Source: SSSZ01 sp016790965 (GTDB lineage Bacteria; Pseudomonadota; Gammaproteobacteria; Burkholderiales; Rhodocyclaceae). From it: a stretch of DNA of 64,000 nucleotides. Position numbers and translations under genes: made by a program. The stretch spans positions 1 to 64,000 of the forward strand of contig JAEUNZ010000034.1 of assembly GCA_016790965.1 (NCBI GenBank). The letters run 5' to 3'. Numbering within the stretch: position 1 is the first letter of the stretch; each line of letters opens with the position of its first letter. The notes beneath the pieces were generated by a model. That model saw only the letters and a program-made list of their open reading frames with translations, did no database searches and was not told where the DNA came from. This document shows, piece after piece, positions 31,937-40,494 of this stretch.

Positions 31937-33550
31937 CTACATCCGGAAGATGCCGAAGCGGGTATCGCCGATCGGTGCATTGAGGGCGGCCGAAAGGCTC
32001 AAGCCCAGTACCCGCCGCGTATCCGCCGGGTCGATGATGCCGTCGTCCCACAGTCGGGCGCTGGCGTAGTAGGGGTGGCCCTGGGTCTCGTACTGGGCCC
32101 GAATGGGGGCCTTGAAGGCTTCCTCCTCCTCCGGAGTCCAGGCCTTGCCGGCGGCTTCCAGGCCGTCCCGCTTGACCGTGGCCAGCACGCCGGCCGCCTG
32201 TTCCCCGCCCATGACCGAGATGCGGGCGTTGGGCCACATCCAGAGAAAGCGGGGGCCGTAGGCGCGGCCGGCCATGGCGTAGTTGCCGGCGCCGAAGCTG
32301 CCGCCGATGATGACGGTAATTTTGGGCACCGCGGCGGTGGCTACGGCAGTCACCATCTTGGCGCCGTCCCGGGCGATGCCGGCGTTTTCGACCTTGCGGC
32401 CGACCATGAAGCCGGTGATGTTCTGCAGAAAGATCAGCGGGATGCGGCGCTGGGCGCAGAGTTCGATGAAGTGGGCGCCCTTCAGCGCCGACTCGGAGTA
32501 CAGGATGCCGTTGTTGGCCACGATCCCGACCGGAGTGCCGAAGAGGCGGGCGAAGCCGCAGACCAGGGTGGTGCCGTAGCGGGCCTTGAATTCGTCGAAC
32601 ACCGAGCCGTCCACCAGGCGGGCGATGATCTCCCGCACGTCGAAGGGCTTCTTGGGGTCGGTGGGAATGATGCCGTACAGTTCCTCGCCGGCGTAGCGGG
32701 GGGGTGCCGGTTCGCTGAGGGCCAGGTTGGGAGCCTTCTTCCAGTTGAGGTTGCCGACGATGCGGCGGGCGATTGCCAGGGCGTGGGCGTCGTTTTCCGC
32801 CAGGTGGTCGGCGACGCCGGAGAGCCGGGTATGGACGTCGGCGCCGCCCAGATCCTCGGCGCTGACCACTTCGCCGGTGGCGGCCTTCACCAGGGGCGGA
32901 CCACCGAGGAAGATGGTGCCCTGGTTGCGCACGATGATGGATTCGTCGCACAGGGCCGGTACGTAGGCGCCGCCGGCGGTGCACGAACCGAGCACGGCGG
33001 CGATCTGGGGGATGCCCCGGGCCGACAGGTTGGCCTGGTTGTAGAAGATGCGGCCGAAGTGCTCCTTGTCGGGGAAGACCTCATCCTGCAGGGGCAAGAA
33101 GGCGCCGCCGGAATCCACCAGATAGACGCAGGGCAGACGGTTTTCCAGGGCGATTTCCTGGGCCCGCAGGTGCTTTTTGACGGTGAGGGGGGTGTAGGTA
33201 CCGCCCTTCACCGTGGCGTCGTTGGCCACCACCATGCACTCGACTCCGGCAATGCGGCCGACGCCGGCGATGAGGGAGGCGGCAGGTACCTCATAGTCGC
33301 CACCATAGAGGCCGTAGGCGGCGAACTGGCCGATTTCCAGGAAGGGCGTGCCGGGGTCGAGGAGAGCGTCCACCCGTTCCCGCGGTAACAGTTTGCCGCG
33401 GGCGAGATGCTTCTGGCGAGCGGCTTCCGGCCCACCCAGGGCGATGCGGCTAGCTTTGTCGTGCAGATCGGCCACCAACGCCGTCATGGCGGCGGCGTTG
33501 GCCTGGAAGTCGGCGGCGCGGGGATCCAGCTGGGAGCGAAATTCGCTCAT
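31937..33550 (-). CDS. liuB: Methylcrotonyl-CoA carboxylase, carboxyltransferase (beta) subunit
   Basis: A 537-residue acyl-CoA carboxyltransferase. The two crotonase-like halves are visible, with LVDSGGAFLPLQDEVFPD, GSCTAGGAYVPALCDE, LFLQNITGFMVGRK-type substrate contacts (written LIFLQNITGFMVG here) and GGSFGAGNYAMAGRAYGP. The length and these motifs fit the methylcrotonyl rather than the propionyl enzyme. The partner biotin subunit is liuD at 44592. It acts in leucine degradation. The ATG at 33550 excludes an upstream shadow extension. Confidence 0.9.
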   Translation of the reverse strand: MSEFRSQLDPRAADFQANAAAMTALVADLHDKASRIALGGPEAARQKHLARGKLLPRERVDALLDPGTPFLEIGQFAAYGLYGGDYEVPAASLIAGVGRIAGVECMVVANDATVKGGTYTPLTVKKHLRAQEIALENRLPCVYLVDSGGAFLPLQDEVFPDKEHFGRIFYNQANLSARGIPQIAAVLGSCTAGGAYVPALCDESIIVRNQGTIFLGGPPLVKAATGEVVSAEDLGGADVHTRLSGVADHLAENDAHALAIARRIVGNLNWKKAPNLALSEPAPPRYAGEELYGIIPTDPKKPFDVREIIARLVDGSVFDEFKARYGTTLVCGFARLFGTPVGIVANNGILYSESALKGAHFIELCAQRRIPLIFLQNITGFMVGRKVENAGIARDGAKMVTAVATAAVPKITVIIGGSFGAGNYAMAGRAYGPRFLWMWPNARISVMGGEQAAGVLATVKRDGLEAAGKAWTPEEEEAFKAPIRAQYETQGHPYYASARLWDDGIIDPADTRRVLGLSLSAALNAPIGDTRFGIFRM

Positions 33551-33557
33551 GATGTCC

Positions 33558-33962
33558 TCAGCGATGGTGGGCGGGGCGTTCGCCCACCGGGTGCCTCGCT
33601 GCCTTCCAGGCCTTGAACCCGCCCTCGATGTGGGCGATGGGCGCCAGGCCCATGTCCTGCAGGGTGGCGGTGGCGAGGCTGGAGCGCCAGGCGGACTGGC
33701 AGTAGAGGACGAACTCCTTGCCCGAGCCGAAGATGTCCTTGTAGTAGGGGCTGTCCGGATCCACCCAGAATTCCAGCATGCCGCGGGGGGCATGGAAGGC
33801 ACCGGGGATCATGCCCTCCCGCTCCAGTTCCCGCACGTCGCGGATGTCGACGAAGACGACGCTGGGATCGTCGAACTTGGCGCGGGCTTCGTCCAGGGAA
33901 AGGGTGCGGATGCGGGTGCGGGCCTCGGCGATGAGTTGCTGGCAGCCTTTGGTGATGGGCAT
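33558..33962 (-). CDS. Rhodanese-domain protein
   Basis: A 134-residue single rhodanese domain. VVFVDIRDVRELEREGMIPG is the CH2-type entry strand, and YCQSAWRSSLAT carries the active-site loop Cys. HIEGGFKAWKAA near the end is typical. It probably transfers sulfane sulfur or senses oxidants; the substrate is unknown. It is sandwiched between liuB (7 bases) and the DsbA-like isomerase (15 bases) in the same transcript. Confidence 0.85.
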   Translation of the reverse strand: MPITKGCQQLIAEARTRIRTLSLDEARAKFDDPSVVFVDIRDVRELEREGMIPGAFHAPRGMLEFWVDPDSPYYKDIFGSGKEFVLYCQSAWRSSLATATLQDMGLAPIAHIEGGFKAWKAARHPVGERPAHHR

Positions 33963-33977
33963 GGGGGTGTCTCCTCG

Positions 33978-34583
33978 TCAGAACGGGCCGTCGGCCAGCC
34001 AGCGCTCCAGTTGGGGCAGGCGGTCGGCGCCGAAGAACATCTCGCCATCCACGATTACGGTGGGGGAACCGAAGACCCCCGCCGCGAGGGCGCTCTCCAC
34101 CTCGGTCTTGAGGCGCTCCTTCGCTTCAGGGCTGGCCAGGGCGGCGGCCAGGGTCTGCCGGTCTACGCCCAGTCCGGTGCCGACGTCCAGCACCGCTTCC
34201 GGGGCGGAAATATCCCTGCCATCCACGAACAGCGCCCGGTAGGCGGCGTGGGCGAAGGCCCGGGCCAGTGCGCAGTCCTGGTCGTGGAGCCAGTAGTAGG
34301 CCCGGGCGGCGTTCTGGGTGGGCAGCGGGAACTTGGCTGGCAGTTGGAAGTGCACGCCCAGGAAGCGGGCCGAGCGGGCGAAATCCTCCTTGTAGTAGGC
34401 GGCCTTGGCCGGCGCCTGGAGGGTGAGGGGGGCGCTGCCCGTGGTCTGGAAGATTACGCCGAGCAGTATCGGCCGCCACTTGACCTTGCGCCCGTGGCGG
34501 GCGGCGAGGTCGTCGATCTTCTCGCTCATGAGATAGCCGTAGGGGCTGGAAAAATCGAAGTAGAAGGTGAGGGCTTCGCTCAT
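33978..34583 (-). CDS. 2-hydroxychromene-2-carboxylate isomerase-like DsbA-family protein
   Basis: A 201-residue thioredoxin-fold protein of the HCCA-isomerase/kappa-GST group. It opens with LTFYFDFSSPYGYLMSEKID, the family's glutathione-site FDFxSPY motif, and ends near GSPTVIVDGEMFFGADRLPQ. The family isomerises aromatic-degradation intermediates or conjugates glutathione. No aromatic pathway is in the window, so the substrate is open. It overlaps the transporter gene by four bases. Confidence 0.85.
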   Translation of the reverse strand: MSEALTFYFDFSSPYGYLMSEKIDDLAARHGRKVKWRPILLGVIFQTTGSAPLTLQAPAKAAYYKEDFARSARFLGVHFQLPAKFPLPTQNAARAYYWLHDQDCALARAFAHAAYRALFVDGRDISAPEAVLDVGTGLGVDRQTLAAALASPEAKERLKTEVESALAAGVFGSPTVIVDGEMFFGADRLPQLERWLADGPF

Positions 34584-35518
34584 GAGGATCTCCTTGCTTC
34601 AACGGGTTGCCTTGGGTGGGAGGGCTCCGGAAGCGTCGCCAGGGCGACACCGGCAATGACCAGCGCGCCGCTGGCCAGCACGGCGACTCCCAGGTGCTCG
34701 TCGAGCAGAACCGCCGCCTGGAGTACCGCGAATACCGGCACGAGGTTGATGAACACAGAAGCGTGGCCCGCCCCCAGGCGATGGACAGCGGCGGTAAACC
34801 AGGTATAGGCCACGGCGGTGCCGAAGAAGGCGAGAAAACCGGTGCTGGCCCAAATCCGCCAGGACCAGGCTGCCGGGTCGACGCCTCCCTCGGCCCAGGC
34901 GGCCAGCCCCAAAAGCAGGGCGCCAGCCAGACTGGCATGGAGAGTCGTGGCCAGGGGCGAAAGGCTATGCATCGCCCGGCGGCTGATGAAGGTGTAGGCC
35001 GTCCAGCTCAGCACACAGCAGATGATGAGAGCCTCCCCCAGGCCGATGGAGCCTCGCAACGGTGCGAGCAGGTCGCCATTGCCGATGACCGAAAGGCAGC
35101 CGGCCAGGGCTAGCACACAACCGGCGGCCCTGCGCAGAGTCATTTGTTCCTGCCCACAGGCCCAGGCGGCGAGGACGACCGTAACCGGATTGAGGGCGAC
35201 GACCAGGGCGCCTCGTCCGGCCGGAATGTGCTGCAGCCCGTAAAAGAAGCACAGGCCGTAAAGAAAGATGCCGAAGAACCCGAGCCCCCACACGAAGCCC
35301 CAGGCCTGGCGGTCGGCCGGCAGGGGGATGCGACCATCACGGATCAGGGCTACCGCGGCAAGGGCCAGTCCCGCCAGCACGAAGCGCAGGGAGGCCACCG
35401 CCAGCGGGGTGGTTAGCTCCTTGGCGATAATGCGCCCGGCAATCCAGGTGCCGCCCCACATGGCCATGGCGGCGGTGAGCTTGGCGTAGTCGAGTGAGTG
35501 GCGGACGGCGATGGGCAC
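34580..35518 (-). CDS. EamA/DMT-family transporter
   Basis: A 312-residue membrane protein with ten hydrophobic segments in two EamA repeats (MWGGTWIAGRIIAKELTTPL in the first, SWTAYTFISRRAMHSLSPLA in the second). It is likely a metabolite exporter of unknown substrate. It begins one base after the thiolase gene ends and continues the leftward operon. Confidence 0.86.
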   Translation of the reverse strand: MPIAVRHSLDYAKLTAAMAMWGGTWIAGRIIAKELTTPLAVASLRFVLAGLALAAVALIRDGRIPLPADRQAWGFVWGLGFFGIFLYGLCFFYGLQHIPAGRGALVVALNPVTVVLAAWACGQEQMTLRRAAGCVLALAGCLSVIGNGDLLAPLRGSIGLGEALIICCVLSWTAYTFISRRAMHSLSPLATTLHASLAGALLLGLAAWAEGGVDPAAWSWRIWASTGFLAFFGTAVAYTWFTAAVHRLGAGHASVFINLVPVFAVLQAAVLLDEHLGVAVLASGALVIAGVALATLPEPSHPRQPVEARRSS

Positions 35519-36709
35519 TCAACAGACCTCCAGGGCCAGGGCGACCGCTTCACCGCCGCCGATGCACAGGGCGGCGATGCCCCGCCTGCCGCCGGTCCGG
35601 CGCAGGGCGCCCAGCAGGGTGACCACCAGCCTGGCGCCGGTGGCGCCGATGGGGTGGCCCAGGGCGCAGGCGCCGCCGTGGATATTGACCTTTTCCACCG
35701 GCAGGGCCAACTGGCCCAGGGTGGCCAGGGCGACGACGGCGAAGGCCTCGTTGATCTCGAACAGGTCGACTTCGCCCGCCCTCCAGCCGCAACGGGCGAG
35801 GAGCTTTTCTATGGCCCGGCTCGGGGCAGTGGGGTATTCGGCGGGCGCCTGGGCATGGCTCGCATGGGCGATGATACGGGCCAGGGGCGCGATGCCCAGG
35901 GCTTCCGCCAGGGATGCGCGCAAAAGCACCAAGGCGGCAGCGCCGTCGGCAATCGACGAGGCATTGCCGGCCGTGATGGTCCCCCCTGTACTAAACGCCG
36001 GTTTCAGGCTGGCGATCCTTGCCGGATCAAAGCGCTGCGGCCCCTCGTCTGCCGCGATCAGGGCACCACCGCCCGGGCCGGGAATGCCCACGGGTTCGAT
36101 CTCCCAGGCGAAGGCACCCGCTGCCGAGGCCTGTCGGGCCCGCTCTCCGGAGCGCCGGGCATAGGCATCCTGCTCCGCACGGCCGATGCCCATACGGGCC
36201 GCACAATCCTCGGCCAGGGCGCCCATCAAGCGGCCCCGGTCGGCGGCGCTACAGGCTTCCTCCAGACTGTCGAGGAAGAGATGATCCAGCAATTGCCCGT
36301 GTCCCAGGCGATAGCCGCTCCGCGCCCGGGCCAGCAGATAGGGGGCGTTGCTCATGGACTCCATGCCGCCGGCGGCGACGACAGCAGCGGAACCGGCCGC
36401 GATGGCGTCGTGGCCGAGCATGATGGCCTTGAGGCCCGATCCGCAGACCTTATTGACCGCGGTGCTCCCCACGGCTTCGGGCAGACCGGCCATCATGGCG
36501 GCCTGCCTGGCCGGCGCCTGGCCAAGGCCCGCGGTGAGCACGCAGCCCAGGAACACCTCGTCGACGCGGTCGGGTTCGATCCCGCTGCGGGCGAGGGCAG
36601 CCCGTAGCGCCGCTGCGCCGAGGGCGGTCGCCGTCAGGTCGGACAGGCTGCCCTGGAAGCCCCCCAGGGGGGTGCGGGCGGCGGCGGCGATGACGACGGG
36701 GTCGGCCAT
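35519..36709 (-). CDS. Acetyl-CoA C-acetyltransferase (thiolase)
   Basis: A 396-residue thiolase. The acyl-accepting Cys is in STAVNKVCGSGLKAIMLG, the His in EINEAFAV, the second Cys in IGGGEAVA-type context and the His of GGACALGHPIGATGAR are visible. It condenses or cleaves acetoacetyl-CoA. Near liu and phaC genes it could close leucine degradation or feed PHA synthesis. The ATG at 36709 lies ten bases from the 161-bp element; the longer frame would translate the element and is rejected. Confidence 0.9.
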   Translation of the reverse strand: MADPVVIAAAARTPLGGFQGSLSDLTATALGAAALRAALARSGIEPDRVDEVFLGCVLTAGLGQAPARQAAMMAGLPEAVGSTAVNKVCGSGLKAIMLGHDAIAAGSAAVVAAGGMESMSNAPYLLARARSGYRLGHGQLLDHLFLDSLEEACSAADRGRLMGALAEDCAARMGIGRAEQDAYARRSGERARQASAAGAFAWEIEPVGIPGPGGGALIAADEGPQRFDPARIASLKPAFSTGGTITAGNASSIADGAAALVLLRASLAEALGIAPLARIIAHASHAQAPAEYPTAPSRAIEKLLARCGWRAGEVDLFEINEAFAVVALATLGQLALPVEKVNIHGGACALGHPIGATGARLVVTLLGALRRTGGRRGIAALCIGGGEAVALALEVC

Positions 36710-36718
36710 GGAGGCGTC

Positions 36719-36879
36719 AGAGCCTGTGAATTTTTCGTGCGCGCCCGAGTGGCGTGTCCAGGTGTGCACGATCAGGGCGCCAAGCACAGCCATAGCTTCG
36801 GCTATGGTGAGCATTGGCAACGCCGAGCGGGCGCAGCGGGGCATGACGAGCGGGGGCGAATGAAATGTTCACCGGCTCT
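36719..36879. repeat. 161-bp terminal-inverted-repeat element, family II copy A
   Basis: Twelve-base terminal repeats lie at 36719-36730 (AGAGCCTGTGAA) and 36868-36879, with one mismatch. The element is homologous over its whole length, and of equal size, to 43425-43585 in inverted orientation. The centre is CCATAGC-TTCG-GCTATGG at 36790-36807, as in family I. The last base of the element is the final base of the stop codon of the upstream GNAT-carbonic anhydrase gene. The thiolase start follows ten bases beyond the other end. Confidence 0.82.
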
Positions 36880-38033
36880 CAGGCTGGAGGGGGGACGTTC
36901 AGGGCGCCGAGCGCTTCGACGTATCGCCGTTCCAGTTCGTCGGCGCTCTGCACCGTAAGCCCCAGGTTCTTGATGCGGCCGTCCTTGATACCGTAGATCC
37001 AGCCGTGCACCGTGAGCTTCTGATTTCGGTTCCAGGCGTCCTGGACGACGTTGGTGCGGCACAGGTTGACCACCTGCTCGATGACGTTCAGTTCGCACAG
37101 GCGGTCGTGGCGGAGCGCCGCCGGAAGGGCTTCGAAGGCACGGCGATGCTTGTTGCGTACGTCTTCCACATGGCGCAGCCAAAGGTTCACCAGACCCATC
37201 CACTGATTGTCCACCACCGCCTTCACGCCGCCACAGCCGTAGTGGCCGACCACCATGATGTGCTTGACCCGCAGCGAATCCACGGCGAACTGGATGACCG
37301 ACTGGCAATTGAGGTCGGTATGCACCACTACATTGGCGATATTGCGATGGACGAAGACTTCGCCGGGCAGAAGCCCCACGATCTGATTGGCCGGAACCCG
37401 GGAATCGGAGCAACCGATCCACAGGTAGTCCGGTGCCTGGAGTTTGGAAAGGCGATCGAAGTACTCAGGGTCGCGTTCCTGCATCTGGCTCGCCCAGGTG
37501 CGGTTGAAGTCGAAGAGGTGATCCAGATTGGCGTTGTGGCGGTCGTCCTCGGACCAGTTTTCCAGGTCCAGAGCCAGGAACATCACGCCCTCCACCGGTG
37601 TCTGGTAGTAGCACGGGGTTTCGGTGAAGCCCAGTTCGCGGTAAAGGCGCACGGCCATGCGCATATTGGGCAGGGTATCCACCAGCAGGCGGCGATACCC
37701 CATGGTCTTGGCGGCCTTGATCGCCGCTTCGGCAAGGAGCTTGCCGATGCCCTGATTGCGGAATTCAGGGGTGACGTAGAGACGCTTCATTTCGCAACTG
37801 CCACCTTCCCCGTAGGGCCGCACGCCGACGCAGCCGGCCGGCTTGCCGTCGACCTCGGCGTAGAAGAGGCGGCCCGAGGGCTCCGCGTAATTGCCCGGCA
37901 GGGCTGCCATTTCGCGGTCGAAATTTTCGTAACTGAGGTCTACGCCCAGCCAGGCCGCGTAGCTGCGGAAGAACTGGCGGACGTGTTCGAGGGCGGCGGT
38001 GTCGGCGGTGGAGAGGGTGCGCAGGCTGAGCAT
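36879..38033 (-). CDS. Fused GNAT acetyltransferase - beta-carbonic anhydrase
   Basis: A 384-residue fusion. Residues 1-155 form a GNAT N-acetyltransferase with the acetyl-CoA loop RNQGIG at 92-97 and YRELGFTETP. Residues about 160-380 form a beta-class carbonic anhydrase with zinc ligands Cys208, Asp210 (CSDSR), His264 and Cys267 (HYGCGG). The anhydrase half interconverts CO2 and bicarbonate, the substrate of the biotin-dependent liu carboxylase encoded nearby. The acetyl acceptor is unknown. Both halves look intact, with no frameshift at the junction. Confidence 0.9.
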   Translation of the reverse strand: MLSLRTLSTADTAALEHVRQFFRSYAAWLGVDLSYENFDREMAALPGNYAEPSGRLFYAEVDGKPAGCVGVRPYGEGGSCEMKRLYVTPEFRNQGIGKLLAEAAIKAAKTMGYRRLLVDTLPNMRMAVRLYRELGFTETPCYYQTPVEGVMFLALDLENWSEDDRHNANLDHLFDFNRTWASQMQERDPEYFDRLSKLQAPDYLWIGCSDSRVPANQIVGLLPGEVFVHRNIANVVVHTDLNCQSVIQFAVDSLRVKHIMVVGHYGCGGVKAVVDNQWMGLVNLWLRHVEDVRNKHRRAFEALPAALRHDRLCELNVIEQVVNLCRTNVVQDAWNRNQKLTVHGWIYGIKDGRIKNLGLTVQSADELERRYVEALGALNVPPPA

Positions 38034-38173
38034 GATGGGAGGGAAAGGATGGATGGGCGGATTCTACCGTCGTCCTGCGCGCTTACCGGGGGCGGATGTG
38101 TGGGTGACGGCTGGGCAAGGGTCTGGCCGCATCAGGCCGAGGTCGCATTGAGCGCTGCGAACGCGGGGCGCCT

Positions 38174-39334
38174 TCACCGGCTGATCTCGAACAATTCCCG
38201 TCCGATGAGCATGCGGCGAATCTCCGAAGTCCCCGCCCCGATCTCATAAAGCTTGGCGTCTCGCCACAGGCGAGCGGCCGGGTAGTCGTTGGTGTAGCCG
38301 TTGCCGCCCAGGGCCTGGATGGCTTCGCCCGCCATCCAGGTTGCCTTTTCGGCAGCGTAGAGGATGGCTCCAGCGGCGTCGCGGCGGGTAATCGAACCGC
38401 GGTCACAGGCTTGGCCGACGGCGTAGACGTAGGCCCGGGCCGCGTTGAAGGCGACGTAGAGGTCGGCGAGCTTGCCCTGCATGAGCTGGAATTCGCCGAT
38501 GGCCTGGCCGAACTGCCGGCGCTCGTGGATGTAGGGCAGAACGACATCGAGGCAGGCTGCCATGATGCCAAGGGGGCCGCCCGCGAGGACGGCGCGTTCG
38601 TAGTCGAGGCCACTCATGAGCACCCGCACGCCTTCACCCGCGGCACCCAGGACGTTCTCCTGAGGCACCGAGACATCGTCGAAAAAGAGGGGGCAGGTGT
38701 TGGAACCCCGCATGCCCAACTTGTCCAGGTGGCTGCCGTGGCTGAAGCCCGCCATGCCCCTTTCCACCAGAAAGGCCGTGATGCCGTCCTTGCCCTCCGC
38801 GCCGCTCCGGGCATAGACCACGAGCACATCCGCCTCGCCGCCGTTGGTGATCCACATCTTGGACCCGTTGAGCAAGTAGTGGTCGCCCTTTTTCTCGGCC
38901 CGCAGTTGCATGGCCAGCACGTCCGAGCCGGCAGCCGGTTCGGACATGGCCAGGGCGCCCACGTGCTCGCCACTGAGCAGACGGGGCAGAAATCTCGCCC
39001 GCTGCGCCGCGCTGCCGTTGCGCCAGATCTGATTGACGCAGAGATTCGAGTGGGCACCGTAGGAAAGGGCGACGCTGGCCGAGGCCCGGGAAATCTCCTC
39101 CAGGGCGACGATATGGGCCAGATAGCCGAGGCCGGCGCCACCATGGGACTCCGGCACCGTGATGCCTAGCAGTCCCATGGCGCCCAGCTTGGGCCACAGG
39201 TCGGCGGGAAAGAGGTTGTCCCGGTCGATGGCCGCGGCCCGGGGGGCGATTTCCCGGGCGGCAAAATCCTGCACGGCGTCGCGCAGTGCGGCGAGGGTTT
39301 CGCCATGGTCGAAGGAGAGGCCCGGGATATCCAC
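38174..39334 (-). CDS. liuA: Isovaleryl-CoA dehydrogenase
   Basis: A 386-residue acyl-CoA dehydrogenase. FAD-binding signatures are ALAMSEPAAGSDV and WITNGGEADVLVVYA. QALGGNGYTNDYPAARLWRD and YEIGAGTSEIRRMLIGRELF mark the C-terminal domain. The GLDYERAVLAGGPLGIM segment carries the Glu used by isovaleryl-CoA dehydrogenases. It starts the liu pathway with isovaleryl-CoA. GTG 39334 is preferred because AAAGGG lies seven bases upstream and the protein start matches the family. Confidence 0.9.
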   Translation of the reverse strand: MDIPGLSFDHGETLAALRDAVQDFAAREIAPRAAAIDRDNLFPADLWPKLGAMGLLGITVPESHGGAGLGYLAHIVALEEISRASASVALSYGAHSNLCVNQIWRNGSAAQRARFLPRLLSGEHVGALAMSEPAAGSDVLAMQLRAEKKGDHYLLNGSKMWITNGGEADVLVVYARSGAEGKDGITAFLVERGMAGFSHGSHLDKLGMRGSNTCPLFFDDVSVPQENVLGAAGEGVRVLMSGLDYERAVLAGGPLGIMAACLDVVLPYIHERRQFGQAIGEFQLMQGKLADLYVAFNAARAYVYAVGQACDRGSITRRDAAGAILYAAEKATWMAGEAIQALGGNGYTNDYPAARLWRDAKLYEIGAGTSEIRRMLIGRELFEISR

Positions 39335-39435
39335 GCAATGCCCTTTCAGGACGGGTTGTTTGGCCCCAGTACAGCAGAGCTGCGGGCTTTTTTCAATCGA
39401 AAGCCCTGTGGTAAGGTGGCCCTCCCCTACCCCCC

Positions 39436-40479
39436 ATGCCCATGGCCCTTCTGACACCCTTTCCCCAAGCCCCTGCCGCGGGCGAGACCCTGGAGGTCTC
39501 CCCCGGCGTGTTCTGGCTGCGCATGCCGCTGCCTTTCCAACTCGATCACATCAACCTGTGGCTCCTCAGGGATGGAGAGGGGTGGACCCTGATCGACACC
39601 GGCTTTGCCGGCGACGACACCCGTGCGGCCTGGGAGAGCATTCTCGGCCGCCTGGCAGGGCCCATCCACCGCCTAGTGGTGACCCACTTCCATCCGGACC
39701 ACCTGGGCCTCGCCACCTGGCTGCTGGAAAAGACCGGCGCCCAGCTCTGGATGACCGCCGCTGAGTTCCTTACCGCCCACGCCGTGTGGAACGAGATCGG
39801 CGGCCATGGTGCCCGCTTCATGACCGAGCAGTTTCGCCAGCATGGCCTGAGCGGAGAACTGCTGGAGCGCTTCGCTCAGAGGGGATCGGGCTACACCCGG
39901 GCGGTACCCGCGCTGCCTCAGCACTATCAGCGGCTTCTTGCCGGGGATCGCCTCGCCGTCGACGGCTGCGACTGGCAAGTCGTCGTTGGGCACGGCCATT
40001 CTCCCGAGCATGCTGCGCTTTACTGCCGGGAACTCGGCGTGTTAATTTCGGGCGACATGCTTTTGCCGCGGATTTCCACCAACATCAGTGTGATGGCGGT
40101 TACCCCGGCGGCCGATGCCCTGGGCAGCTATCTGGCTTCCCTGGACACCATGGCCCGGGAAATCCCGGATTCGACCCTGGTGTTACCGTCCCACGGCCTG
40201 CCCTTCCAGGGCATCCGGGAGCGGGTCGCGGCGTTGCATGCGCACCATGGAGAACGCCTGCAGGCGGTGGAAGACGAATGTGAAGCGCCGAAGAGCGCTG
40301 CCGAGTTGCTAGCGACGCTGTTTCCGCGGCCGCTCGATACGCATCAGACGATGTTTGCGCTGGGCGAGGCGATCGCCCATCTCAATCATCTGGAAATCGC
40401 CGGACGGCTGTCGCGCACCCTAGGGGGCGACGGCGTCATCCGTTTCGCCAGGGCCGATCAGGTCCGTTTGGAAAACTGA
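39436..40479 (+). CDS. Metallo-beta-lactamase-fold hydrolase
   Basis: A 347-residue MBL-fold protein with the zinc motif VVTHFHPDHLG, a later GHGHSPEHAALY and a SGD strand (LGVLISGDMLLPR), with a C-terminal winged-helix-like extension as in LACTB2/GloB-like hydrolases. It is divergent from liuA and directly upstream of phaC (15 bases). A CoA-thioester or glutathione-thioester substrate would suit the context but is not shown. Confidence 0.85.
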   Translation: MPMALLTPFPQAPAAGETLEVSPGVFWLRMPLPFQLDHINLWLLRDGEGWTLIDTGFAGDDTRAAWESILGRLAGPIHRLVVTHFHPDHLGLATWLLEKTGAQLWMTAAEFLTAHAVWNEIGGHGARFMTEQFRQHGLSGELLERFAQRGSGYTRAVPALPQHYQRLLAGDRLAVDGCDWQVVVGHGHSPEHAALYCRELGVLISGDMLLPRISTNISVMAVTPAADALGSYLASLDTMAREIPDSTLVLPSHGLPFQGIRERVAALHAHHGERLQAVEDECEAPKSAAELLATLFPRPLDTHQTMFALGEAIAHLNHLEIAGRLSRTLGGDGVIRFARADQVRLEN

Positions 40480-40494
40480 CAGAGGGAGTTTCAC

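Noticed and set aside
36719..36844. N-terminal extension of the thiolase through the repeat element
   Set aside because: The extension is translated from the 161-bp element, whose other copy encodes a similar meaningless peptide. The thiolase proper starts at 36709.
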